64,000 nucleotides of DNA from Marinomonas gallaica. GTDB taxonomy: Bacteria > Pseudomonadota > Gammaproteobacteria > Pseudomonadales > Marinomonadaceae. Positions 46,659 to 54,203 of the stretch are shown here, piece by piece (the stretch's first letter is position 1; the number at the start of each line of letters is the position of its first letter). Location of the stretch: contig NZ_LTAX01000007.1 of NCBI RefSeq assembly GCF_001639745.1, positions 113,276 through 177,275 of the forward strand, read 5' to 3'. The notes under the pieces were generated by a model that worked only from the letters and a program-made list of their open reading frames with translations, did not search any database and was not told the origin of the DNA. Both the position numbers and the translations under genes were made by a program.

Positions 46659-47342
46659 GTGTCCGCACAAAATCAATTGTCATTTAAAAAAGTGATAGGC
46701 GCATCAGTCAAAGACATGCGCAATTCTCTAGGCCAGGTTCAATATAAGCTCGATACTTTAATGGCCGAGCAAACCGACGCCAAGGAGCTTTCAGAGCTTT
46801 CTGATGCGCAGTATGAAATGGTACGCATGCAAAATGTGATCAATCAATTGCATGGTTTGTATTTACTTGAAAGTGATACGCTAACCGTTCAAATGCAAGA
46901 AACGTATGTTCTTGAACTTGTGGAAGATTCTTTAGCGGGGCTTGAAACATTGCTAAAGCATAAGCAAATAGAGGTAGAGTTGGATGCTGATGATATTAGT
47001 TGGTATGTAGACCCTCATTTAATTGCCAATGTTTTGCAGATTATCCTACTGAATGCGATACGCTACACTGAGAATAAAATTTCATTGGTGCTTAATCAAA
47101 GCGAAGATGGATTGCTGATTTCAGTAATCGACAATGGTAAAGGGTATCCGCAGTCTGTACTTGATAGTTTTCAGTCGTTGGTAGCAGGGGAGTCCGTTGC
47201 AAATGTATCCAGCCAAAACACTAGCTGGTTGTACTGTGAGAAAGTTGCGTTGCTGCATAAGAACAACGCTCTTCAAGGCCATACTCGATTAAGTAATGAT
47301 TCTGACACTGGTGGTGGGCGCATCGACTTGTTGCTTCCATAG
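46659..47342 (+). CDS. Histidine-kinase-like ATPase lacking the phospho-histidine
   Basis: The GTG at 46659 (227 aa) has AGGAG 7 nt upstream and is preferred over an ATG at 46635 inside the preceding gene. A short DHp-like helix pair precedes an ATPase domain with N box LLNAIRYT and G1 box DNGKGYP. Gap-free alignment of its N terminus with the paralogue at 47370-48029 puts K18 where that protein has H15. Its G2 box is also degenerate (NTSWLY instead of NTGLGLY). It may bind ATP without autophosphorylating, or act as a phosphatase or scaffold for the receiver-TPR partner. Confidence 0.8.
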   Translation: MSAQNQLSFKKVIGASVKDMRNSLGQVQYKLDTLMAEQTDAKELSELSDAQYEMVRMQNVINQLHGLYLLESDTLTVQMQETYVLELVEDSLAGLETLLKHKQIEVELDADDISWYVDPHLIANVLQIILLNAIRYTENKISLVLNQSEDGLLISVIDNGKGYPQSVLDSFQSLVAGESVANVSSQNTSWLYCEKVALLHKNNALQGHTRLSNDSDTGGGRIDLLLP

Positions 47343-47348
47343 TCAAAG

Positions 47349-47366
47349 GCCTCGCTATAGTGAGGC
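47349..47366. terminator. Hairpin between the convergent kinase genes
   Basis: GCCTCGCTA and TAGTGAGGC pair (one G-T wobble) with almost no loop. The flanking T-rich sequence is weak (ttgttatt). It probably separates the two convergent modules. Confidence 0.5.
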
Positions 47367-47369
47367 TTG

Positions 47370-48029
47370 TTATTGTGGCAAGTATATGGCCAGCTTAGCG
47401 CCACCTAATGCTTCTGAGGATGCTTTACTAATAAATCCTTTGCGATCCTCAACACTATGGGCCTGTGCAGACAGATCAGCAAAATACAGACCTAACCCCG
47501 TATTGGTTTGAAACAGCAGTTCATCCTCTTCCTCTGCTGTTTGTGCGAAACCTTTGCCATCATCTTCGATTGCTATAACTAAGTAATCATTTTCAAGATA
47601 CGCGCTAATTTGGATGGTAGTCTTAGCAAATCGTAAGGCGTTATAAACCCCAGTGCTGACAACCGAAGTCATAAGCCTTTCATCGAAGACAGCAGTCAAA
47701 GACTGATCGGCATTAAACTCCAATAAGAGGTTTTTCGCTGTAGCGGATGGGGTAAGAGCAAAGACCTGATCGTCTAAAAACTCCTCTAGAGCATGACAAT
47801 CATAAAGAACTTCGTATCCATCTGACGCGAGACGGTATAAATAAAGGTATTCAACCCACTCGTCATTAAGCTGCTTCATGCCTTCTTCGACTTTACGTAA
47901 AGACTTTTGACCTTCTTGGTCTAGGTTTAGTCGTTTCAACGATTCAAGCTGATACAGGATTGTGCCAAGATGATTTTTACTTTCATGAATGGCGCTGGCT
48001 AAAATAGTGCTGATATCGATTTTATCCAT
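47370..48029 (-). CDS. Small soluble histidine kinase
   Basis: The 219-aa protein has a DHp helix with candidate phospho-histidine H15 (AIHESKNHLGTILYQLESL) and an ATPase domain with N-box region STGVYNALRFAK, G1 box DDGKGFA and G2 box NTGLGLYFADL. There is no sensor domain or membrane helix, so it is cytoplasmic and needs a partner for input. It starts 4 bp after the receiver-TPR gene at 48034-49251, its probable partner. It is paralogous to the plus-strand kinase-like protein facing it. Confidence 0.85.
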   Translation of the reverse strand: MDKIDISTILASAIHESKNHLGTILYQLESLKRLNLDQEGQKSLRKVEEGMKQLNDEWVEYLYLYRLASDGYEVLYDCHALEEFLDDQVFALTPSATAKNLLLEFNADQSLTAVFDERLMTSVVSTGVYNALRFAKTTIQISAYLENDYLVIAIEDDGKGFAQTAEEEDELLFQTNTGLGLYFADLSAQAHSVEDRKGFISKASSEALGGAKLAIYLPQ

Positions 48030-48033
48030 AGAA

Positions 48034-49251
48034 TTATGACTTCAAGCTTTTTAGGTGGTCAACGCGTTTTTGTGCAGTTGCACTTGGAGCAGATGCCTGA
48101 CCTGCTTCAATCTCATGATTCCAAACTTCTTCTATTTGATTCATTGTTTTGTTATCCCCAAGAGCGGAGTAGAGTTCCATCTCAAGCAAATATGCCTCGG
48201 TGCGGACTTCTGGAGATTTGAAAAAATTCTGATGGACTTTGTTTAATGTTGTTTGAAAGTTATCAATTTGTCGGGAGGGGATGTCACCCTCACGTGCCAG
48301 AGCAACAATCGAGGCCATATGTTGAATGTACACCTCTGCGTCATTAAAGCAGGAGTGCTTCGCAAGAAATACGGCTCGTCGAAATGACATCTCTGCCATT
48401 AAATTATCGCGAACCTCAAGGCTCAGCTTACCTAGCTCTATTTGACGCATTAAATTCTTTGGCGAGCGCCCAACAGCATCGACTAATATAGCTTGCGCTT
48501 CTTCATGTTCGCCTTTCTTGACCAGTGTTTTTGCAAGCCAGTCGTAAGCACTTACAAAAAACTTGTTGTCTAACGTAAGTTGTCGAAATTTACTTTCAGC
48601 TTTATCTATATTACCAATAAAGTAATGGCATTTTGCTTCGCCAAATGCAGCCCAAGGCATGCGCGACTCTTTTCGGCAGGTTCTAAAAACGGTTAATGCT
48701 TCTTTATACCGCTCTAAGCTAATAAGCGAATCACCTACTATTCTGTTGCATCGACTTATTAACGCAGGGTGTTTTTCAGAAACAATTTTCGCTTCGTTTA
48801 TTGCGGTTTCATAGTCACTCTTATCTAAGGCTTTGTTAACCTTTAAAAGCAGCTCTTTGTTCTCAAGAAGCTTTAATAGGCGCCGCTCTAGCATAGCTTG
48901 AGAGAAAGGCTTCGTGATGTAGCCATCAGGAGCATACTCAATGGCGCCCATAACCATCTCTGTAGATGTTTCAGCGGTCACCATCAAATAAGTAGAGGTA
49001 TTAGGGATAAGATGCGAGTGACGGACTTCCTCAAGCAGTTGCTGACCGTCTTTACCGTTCCCTAAATTGTAATCAGAGAGAATCACGTCATAGGATCGAC
49101 TGCGTAATAGCTCAATTGCACTTTCAGCTTTCATTGCTATTTCAATGGATTTAAAGCCAAAATCATTAAGCATTTTTTTCTGCATGATTCTAGCTTCAGC
49201 CATATCTTCTATCAGTAATGCTGTTTTATCTGAAAAGTTTGGCTTACTCAT
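48034..49251 (-). CDS. Response regulator: receiver plus TPR repeats (405 aa)
   Basis: The receiver has the acidic pocket (LIEDMAEAR), phospho-acceptor D60 in ILSDYNLGNGKDGQQLLEEV, TAETS and ITKPF. About 270 residues of TPR-like repeats follow (for example YKEALTVFRTC, KAESKFRQL, EEAQAILVDAV). Output is probably protein-protein. It shares the NG/DGQQ(V/L)LEE block and the TPR order with the plus-strand paralogue but is about 150 residues shorter. It starts 22 bp after yacG on the same strand, so it may be read from the pilus operon. Confidence 0.88.
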   Translation of the reverse strand: MSKPNFSDKTALLIEDMAEARIMQKKMLNDFGFKSIEIAMKAESAIELLRSRSYDVILSDYNLGNGKDGQQLLEEVRHSHLIPNTSTYLMVTAETSTEMVMGAIEYAPDGYITKPFSQAMLERRLLKLLENKELLLKVNKALDKSDYETAINEAKIVSEKHPALISRCNRIVGDSLISLERYKEALTVFRTCRKESRMPWAAFGEAKCHYFIGNIDKAESKFRQLTLDNKFFVSAYDWLAKTLVKKGEHEEAQAILVDAVGRSPKNLMRQIELGKLSLEVRDNLMAEMSFRRAVFLAKHSCFNDAEVYIQHMASIVALAREGDIPSRQIDNFQTTLNKVHQNFFKSPEVRTEAYLLEMELYSALGDNKTMNQIEEVWNHEIEAGQASAPSATAQKRVDHLKSLKS

Positions 49252-49273
49252 CCCGATTGAATCTCTCTGCTAC

Positions 49274-49489
49274 TTATAAGAAGGACTTATTAGGGTTAGC
49301 AACTAGGTCATCAGAGAAGATTTCATCTTCATCGGAGGTCTGTTGCGGAATCGTGTAACTTTCGTTGGCCCATTCACCTAAGTCTATGAGTTTGCATCGC
49401 GAGCTGCAAAAGGGACGATCTTTGTTCTCAGTCGACCAAGGTGATTTTTTGCCACATGTTGGGCAAGCAATTAGTGTTTTTGTTTCCAT
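49274..49489 (-). CDS. yacG: DNA gyrase inhibitor / zinc protein YacG
   Basis: The 71-aa protein has the four-cysteine zinc site C9, C12, C28 and C32 with the family motif [10 protein letters not shown] and [12 protein letters not shown]. YacG binds gyrase and blocks DNA binding in E. coli. The ATG overlaps the coaE stop by 1 base. The pilD-coaE-yacG order is widely conserved in gammaproteobacteria. Confidence 0.95.
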   Translation of the reverse strand: METKTLIACPTCGKKSPWSTENKDRPFCSSRCKLIDLGEWANESYTIPQQTSDEDEIFSDDLVANPNKSFL

Positions 49490-50094
49490 TAAGTTCTTGT
49501 TAGTAATGTGATTAATTTATTGTGCAACATACTGACTTTAACACTCAAATCTGCGCTGTTACCAGTGTTTTCCAAGATAAAATCGGCTCTACTGCAACGA
49601 TCTTCGTTGCTTAGCTGCGTATCTAAAATACGTTCAACTTGAGTTTTGCTGTTGTTGTCACGTGCTACGACCCTATCTAATTGTAGACTACGAGGGACAT
49701 TCAGTGCGATGGTGTATTGGCAAAGGGTATGTTGGGATGTTTCAAATAGTAGAGGATGAACTAAGAGCGCGTAAGTGCCTTTCATTGAGTCAATGTAGTG
49801 AATTAGGCGCTTACGAATGGCTGGGTGTGTAATGGATTCTAACCAAATTCGTTCGTCGGGATTTTGAAATATGATATCGCGCAATGCACTACGATTTAGA
49901 CTGCCGTCGTTGTGTAAAATTTGAGAACCAAAATGATCGTGTATCTGTTTTAGACAGTGCTCACCTGGTTTAACCACCTCCCTTGCTACGTTATCAGCAT
50001 CGACAAACTCAATACCGAGCTCTGCAAATAGGAGAGCTGCAGTACTTTTGCCCGAGCCAATTCCACCAGTTAAGCCAATTAACGTTGTTTTCAC
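49489..50094 (-). CDS. coaE: Dephospho-CoA kinase
   Basis: CoaE phosphorylates dephospho-CoA in the last step of coenzyme A synthesis. The 201-aa product has the P loop [12 protein letters not shown] at residues 7-18, the substrate motif [10 protein letters not shown] and the segment HPLLFE. It overlaps pilD by 4 bp and yacG by 1 bp. Confidence 0.96.
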   Translation of the reverse strand: MKTTLIGLTGGIGSGKSTAALLFAELGIEFVDADNVAREVVKPGEHCLKQIHDHFGSQILHNDGSLNRSALRDIIFQNPDERIWLESITHPAIRKRLIHYIDSMKGTYALLVHPLLFETSQHTLCQYTIALNVPRSLQLDRVVARDNNSKTQVERILDTQLSNEDRCSRADFILENTGNSADLSVKVSMLHNKLITLLTRT

Positions 50095-50903
50095 AAAAAA
50101 TATCCTAAATAAAAATAGCCAAGAGCTGCGGTAATTAAGTAAGGGCCAAATGGAATTTTGCTACTTAGACTTTTTCTCATGACTAACGCACTTATCAGTC
50201 CTAACACAGAAGCAAGTAGCAGAATGGGAGTAAAGGCTGAAAAACCGAGCCAATATACCAAAACGGCCAACAACTTGGCATCGCCTAAACCAATGGCTTC
50301 TACGTTTCGTAACTTTAAAAATACATAGCGCAGGGAAAAAATAAAAAAGTAGGCAAATAGAGCTGCACTGATGTTGGGCAATACTTCTGAGTGTTCTCTC
50401 AATTGAAAAAGGAGAGTGGCACAGCATAGAACAACAAAGCTGCACTCGTCAGGTAGCCAATAATCTTCAGCATCTATGATCAAAGCACAGATCAATGCAC
50501 AGACTAATATCAAAGTGACGCCAAATTCAGTTGAAATTGGGTACATCCAATACAAAGGCAATAGTAATGCGGCCGTAGACAATTCTATTAGGGGGTAACG
50601 AATTGAGATGTTTTGCTGGCAATGGCTACAGCGCCCGCGAAGTAATGCATAGCTAAGCAGTGGAATTAAATGGATACATTTAATTTTTCGCTTACATTTA
50701 GAGCAAATAGAGCGGCCTTGACTGAATTTCAAAGGGTCAGGTTCATAGTAGGGAAGCTCAAGAAACTCGTGGGCTTCTTTTCTCCACTCTGCCGCTGCGC
50801 GGCGTTGCCAGCGATATGTTAAAGCAGACAATGTGCTGCCTATGCAAAGAATCATTACGATATACAGCAATAAATTAATATCAAAAGCCAAGGGTATTAA
50901 CAT
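50091..50903 (-). CDS. pilD: Type IV prepilin peptidase / N-methylase PilD
   Basis: PilD cleaves prepilin leaders in the inner membrane and methylates the new N terminus. The 270-aa protein has the cytoplasmic four-cysteine loop (CSKCKRKIKC... and CSHCQQ) followed by RYPLIE. Catalytic aspartates are in LIIDAEDYWLPDE and GLGDAKLLA, and there are about seven helices. The usual N-terminal GSFLNVVIHR is degenerate here (GSTLSALTYRW). It overlaps pilC by 23 bp and coaE by 4 bp. Confidence 0.93.
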   Translation of the reverse strand: MLIPLAFDINLLLYIVMILCIGSTLSALTYRWQRRAAAEWRKEAHEFLELPYYEPDPLKFSQGRSICSKCKRKIKCIHLIPLLSYALLRGRCSHCQQNISIRYPLIELSTAALLLPLYWMYPISTEFGVTLILVCALICALIIDAEDYWLPDECSFVVLCCATLLFQLREHSEVLPNISAALFAYFFIFSLRYVFLKLRNVEAIGLGDAKLLAVLVYWLGFSAFTPILLLASVLGLISALVMRKSLSSKIPFGPYLITAALGYFYLGYFL

Positions 50904-51921
50904 CCATTAAAGGGGCGTAAAGGGCAATTAGCGTATGGGTAACGAATATCGCAGCGATCACTATACCTAAGATTGGAAATGCTTGGGAGAGACGTTTGAG
51001 AATTGATTCATTGCGATCTTTCCAAGATCGAATCGCTTTCTCAATCGGTGTATAAAGATCGCCGCTACTTGCGAGCTGTTTTAACTGTAGTAAATCTGTT
51101 TTCATAAACCAACAGCTTGGTAAGGCTTCATCCGCTGCGGCCCCTGAACGAAGCAGCAGCATGCACCTGTATAGCTGCAGTTGGTCTTTCCCAACACTTC
51201 CACTGCACAGCTTCGAAATGGCATTTTGCAAGGGTTCACCGCTTTTTAGTAAAGCAAGTAACATGGTTAAGGTATTGTACTTTCGAAAGCTGGCGATATG
51301 TTTGCATAAAAAAGGATAAGCGTAACCAAATCCGATCCAGTAATAAAATACTAATATCGTACACGTTATACCAGCCCAAACAGTTGATATCTGAATAATA
51401 GATTCATGGGTCAATAGTTTATTGACCACCGCTAAAATCAGTGCTGCTTGGATAATGGCTGCTGGGTAGTTAAGTGATTTCAGTAATTTTTGGCTCAGTA
51501 GGATTTGGTTCGTTAAAACCTCTCGACTAACAATAAGTGCGGCCAATTTGCTTTCTTCCGTCCCTTCATTAGGGATATGGGCTGCAATCAGTCGTATACT
51601 TTTAGGCAGAAAAAAACTAAGGGCGATAGAGACACTTTCCCCCTGTTGAAGCAAGCTTCTGATCGCAGTAATCTGTTGCTGCGAAGTTGCATTAAAGTGA
51701 GACTGCTCTTGAGTCATTAAGGCGCTTTGAAGGCTGTGACCATTCTCACATAAGCGGATGACTTGATTTAACCAATGCAGACAAGATGATGCTTTAAAGG
51801 GTCTAAGATTGATTTCTCTAATAGCTTTGGTAGAGATTTGGTTAACAACGGCAAATTCGTAAGCTTCGGATTTATACTGGAACGGTAAAATACATTGTTC
51901 AGAAATGAAGAACCATTTCAT
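50881..51921 (-). CDS. pilC: Type IV pilus inner-membrane platform protein PilC
   Basis: The 346-aa protein has the T2SS-F/PilC pattern of two helical cytoplasmic domains and three membrane helices (one ends ... VVNKLLTHES; the last is AFPILGIVIAAIFVTHTLIALYAP). It is about 60 residues shorter than Pseudomonas PilC, mostly at the N terminus, and its sequence is diverged. It would couple the assembly ATPase to pilin addition. It overlaps pilB by 4 bp. Confidence 0.85.
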   Translation of the reverse strand: MKWFFISEQCILPFQYKSEAYEFAVVNQISTKAIREINLRPFKASSCLHWLNQVIRLCENGHSLQSALMTQEQSHFNATSQQQITAIRSLLQQGESVSIALSFFLPKSIRLIAAHIPNEGTEESKLAALIVSREVLTNQILLSQKLLKSLNYPAAIIQAALILAVVNKLLTHESIIQISTVWAGITCTILVFYYWIGFGYAYPFLCKHIASFRKYNTLTMLLALLKSGEPLQNAISKLCSGSVGKDQLQLYRCMLLLRSGAAADEALPSCWFMKTDLLQLKQLASSGDLYTPIEKAIRSWKDRNESILKRLSQAFPILGIVIAAIFVTHTLIALYAPLMDVNTLGF

Positions 51922-52847
51922 GGTGCGTTACCCTCTAAATGTTCCCATAGAGTTGGTTGCTCTATAAGTGCTTCGTAACATGTGGGAAGCCGTTCATCCC
52001 ACCGAGGTTGTAAGCAGTTAAAAATAGGCATTTGTTGTCCATGTATGTACTGCATAGATTGATGAATGACGAGTTTCAAGGTGCTAACCAAAGCAAAAAA
52101 ATCTACATTCCAGTTTTTACAGCGATGGACTATATTGAGGGCGCTGTTGGTGTGCAGTGTTGCCATAACAAGATGACCTGTTAAGGCGGCGGAAATGGCT
52201 AAGTCCGCTGTTTTTGCGTCCCGTATTTCTCCGACCATAATAACGTCGGGATCTTGTCGCATGAAGGCTTTTAGCAAATCATGCGTGCTGATATTTAAAG
52301 ACGGATCAGGCTCAAATTGATACAAAGAAGCCATTGGTTGTTCTACTGGGTCTTCTATTGTGTATATCGTGCGTGAACCATCATTTATATAACTAAGGCA
52401 GGAATACAAAGTGGTTGTTTTACCGGACCCTGTGGCACCACACACAAGTATCAAACCATAGGGTTGAGTAATGTTCTGCTTCAAGGCACTTAGAGAGTGC
52501 GGATTCATTCCAAGCGTATCAAGGGAGCGGTTGACAAACGGCGTTAGGATTCTTAGCGCAAACTTTTCACCATGCTCGGAATTCATAATGCTGACACGGA
52601 TGCAGTATTCATTACTTTGGTAAAGGTGATTAAATTGACCTTCTTGGACTCGCCTGGTTTCTGCAATATTTAGTTCGGCTGCAATCTTGATCCTATTGGC
52701 AAGTGACGCACCATTAATGAATGACTCCATTTCGCTTAATAAGCCAAAGCAACGCCACCGAATGCAGGCAACGCCATCTTGGATTAATACATGTACGTCC
52801 GAAGCTTGTTTCTCTATAGAGATAGACATTAAGTGATCTAAATTCAT
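51918..52847 (-). CDS. pilB: Compact PilB-type pilus assembly ATPase
   Basis: The 309-aa GspE/PilB ATPase has Walker A GATGSGKTTT, the Asp box TIEDPVEQ, Walker B DPDVIMVGEIRD and the His box TGHLVMATLHTNSA; GEIRDAKTA is PilB-type rather than PilT-type. It is far shorter than typical PilB (about 560 aa). The N-terminal GspE domain is missing (it opens at ASDVHV) and the four-cysteine zinc motif after the His box is absent. Its position between pilA and pilC supports the name. It may use another protein for the missing domain. Confidence 0.85.
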   Translation of the reverse strand: MNLDHLMSISIEKQASDVHVLIQDGVACIRWRCFGLLSEMESFINGASLANRIKIAAELNIAETRRVQEGQFNHLYQSNEYCIRVSIMNSEHGEKFALRILTPFVNRSLDTLGMNPHSLSALKQNITQPYGLILVCGATGSGKTTTLYSCLSYINDGSRTIYTIEDPVEQPMASLYQFEPDPSLNISTHDLLKAFMRQDPDVIMVGEIRDAKTADLAISAALTGHLVMATLHTNSALNIVHRCKNWNVDFFALVSTLKLVIHQSMQYIHGQQMPIFNCLQPRWDERLPTCYEALIEQPTLWEHLEGNAP

Positions 52848-52856
52848 TGTTAGTCC

Positions 52857-53306
52857 CTAATCTTGAGAGAAGGCGTTGCATTGGCTGGGGATCAAGCTAT
52901 CAGTGAGTGTGGAGTCGCATAACCACTGACCAGTATTGGCGCGAGAAAATCGAATGAACTGGTTTTCTTGTATGCCAATATCGTCATTTAGGCTGATGGT
53001 TATCGTGCCTTGTAAATTATCGACTTTAGTCAGGGATACACTTTTTATCAGCTCAACTGACGAGTGATCAGGTTTGAATGTGTTAAATGTAGAAGTATCA
53101 GGAAATTCAGAATGGACCAGTAAGTGTTCATCCACACTGCTGGTGACAGTATTGCCGTAAAGCTGAACATCAACTAAGTTGGCTTTAGCAATATGTTTTT
53201 CAAAAGAAGGGGCGGCGAACGAAGCCAAAATCGAAATGATCGCGATCACGACCATAAGTTCAATTAATGTAAATCCAGATCGATAAGTGTGTGCGTTTTG
53301 CATCAT
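52857..53306 (-). CDS. pilA: Type IV major pilin PilA
   Basis: The start is one of two adjacent ATGs (53306 or 53303) behind GGAGG; the 53306 start gives 149 aa. A short basic leader ends in SG before FTLIELMVVIAIISILA, the class III prepilin cleavage and hydrophobic helix with Glu5. Two cysteines near the end (WLC...SQC) probably form the D-region disulfide. No sigma-54 motif is visible upstream. pilBCD follow on the same strand. Confidence 0.92.
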   Translation of the reverse strand: MMQNAHTYRSGFTLIELMVVIAIISILASFAAPSFEKHIAKANLVDVQLYGNTVTSSVDEHLLVHSEFPDTSTFNTFKPDHSSVELIKSVSLTKVDNLQGTITISLNDDIGIQENQFIRFSRANTGQWLCDSTLTDSLIPSQCNAFSQD

Positions 53307-53337
53307 AAGTTCCTCCATGAACAATAATGGTTTTGTT

Positions 53338-53356
53338 CACTTACATCCTGTAAGTG
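53338..53356. promoter_or_regulatory. Hairpin in the pilA leader
   Basis: CACTTAC and GTAAGTG pair around a 5-nt loop, 32 nt before the pilA start and 18 nt after the SprA-type gene. There is no T tract, so it is more likely an mRNA-processing or regulatory hairpin than a terminator. Confidence 0.35.
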
Positions 53357-53373
53357 GTTGTTGGTTTTGTTTT

Positions 53374-54126
53374 TTAAGCGACTAAATCAATGTTCGAGCC
53401 TGATGTATTAACCTCCTTTGTAGCATTATAGGCGGATGCGAGTGTTGATCGATTAAATGCTGAAGCATTATTGTTACTAGCATCGACATCGTCACCACGC
53501 GCTTCTTTCGAAAGATCGGCCGTGGCTTCAGACATTTGCTGTTGTGCTTCATTTGCGACAGAGCGGTCCGCACTTGAAGGTTCAGCTGGCGCTAATGCGG
53601 CGCGATATACTTGACGCATTTTATCAATGGTAGCTTGCGGGTCATTTGCTATTGGACTTACGTCAATAGAAACTTCACCATCCGTTATATAGCGTTTCCC
53701 GTCAGGGCCTTGTTCATAACTGTATGAAGGGCTACCAGCGTATTGTCCACCAGTTGATGCATGAGCTTGCTCATGGATACGGACTTCTTCATCACGAGCT
53801 TTCAGGCGATCAACTTCTTGTTGCTCTTCCTCTGTTAAAGTTTCATCTGACTTTTCGTCTGCAGGTGTATCAGTATTGTCAGAATCGTCTTTTGATTGAG
53901 TTTCATCAGCAGCGGATGACGATGATTGGTCTTCTTGGTCTTGAGCAAAAAGCGCTTGCGCATCTTCTGAAACATTAACGGTGTAATCAGAATTCGCACG
54001 AACGAGCGAAGCGGATTCCGGAGAACGTTCAGTAGGCACAGTGGAGGCGTAAACATTGCCACTCGAATTCGAGCGATCTGAAGTGAAGCGTTGAGCCTCA
54101 ATTGAGTGTTGAATGCTGCCAGACAT
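53374..54126 (-). CDS. SprA-related putative metalloprotease
   Basis: The 250-aa protein has a disordered Ser/Asp/Glu-rich first half with no signal peptide. A conserved block follows: LKARDEEVRIHEQAHASTGG (HEQAH zinc motif at residues 118-122), then YSYEQGPDGKRYITDGEVSIDVSPI. This matches the SprA-related (putative metalloprotease) family, whose substrates are unknown. It lies between pta and pilA on the same strand, 67 bp before pilA, with no obvious terminator. Confidence 0.85.
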   Translation of the reverse strand: MSGSIQHSIEAQRFTSDRSNSSGNVYASTVPTERSPESASLVRANSDYTVNVSEDAQALFAQDQEDQSSSSAADETQSKDDSDNTDTPADEKSDETLTEEEQQEVDRLKARDEEVRIHEQAHASTGGQYAGSPSYSYEQGPDGKRYITDGEVSIDVSPIANDPQATIDKMRQVYRAALAPAEPSSADRSVANEAQQQMSEATADLSKEARGDDVDASNNNASAFNRSTLASAYNATKEVNTSGSNIDLVA

Positions 54127-54203
54127 GATAAGACCATTTGAGTAGTACTTTAAATTTAATCAAACAGCCTTATTTTGTCTAGATTCTGATCAATAAAAAC
54201 CGA

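Noticed and set aside
52857..53420. Sigma-54 promoter for pilA
   Set aside because: I looked for the TGGCAC-N5-TTGC pattern known from Pseudomonas pilA on the minus strand upstream of the start and did not find it.
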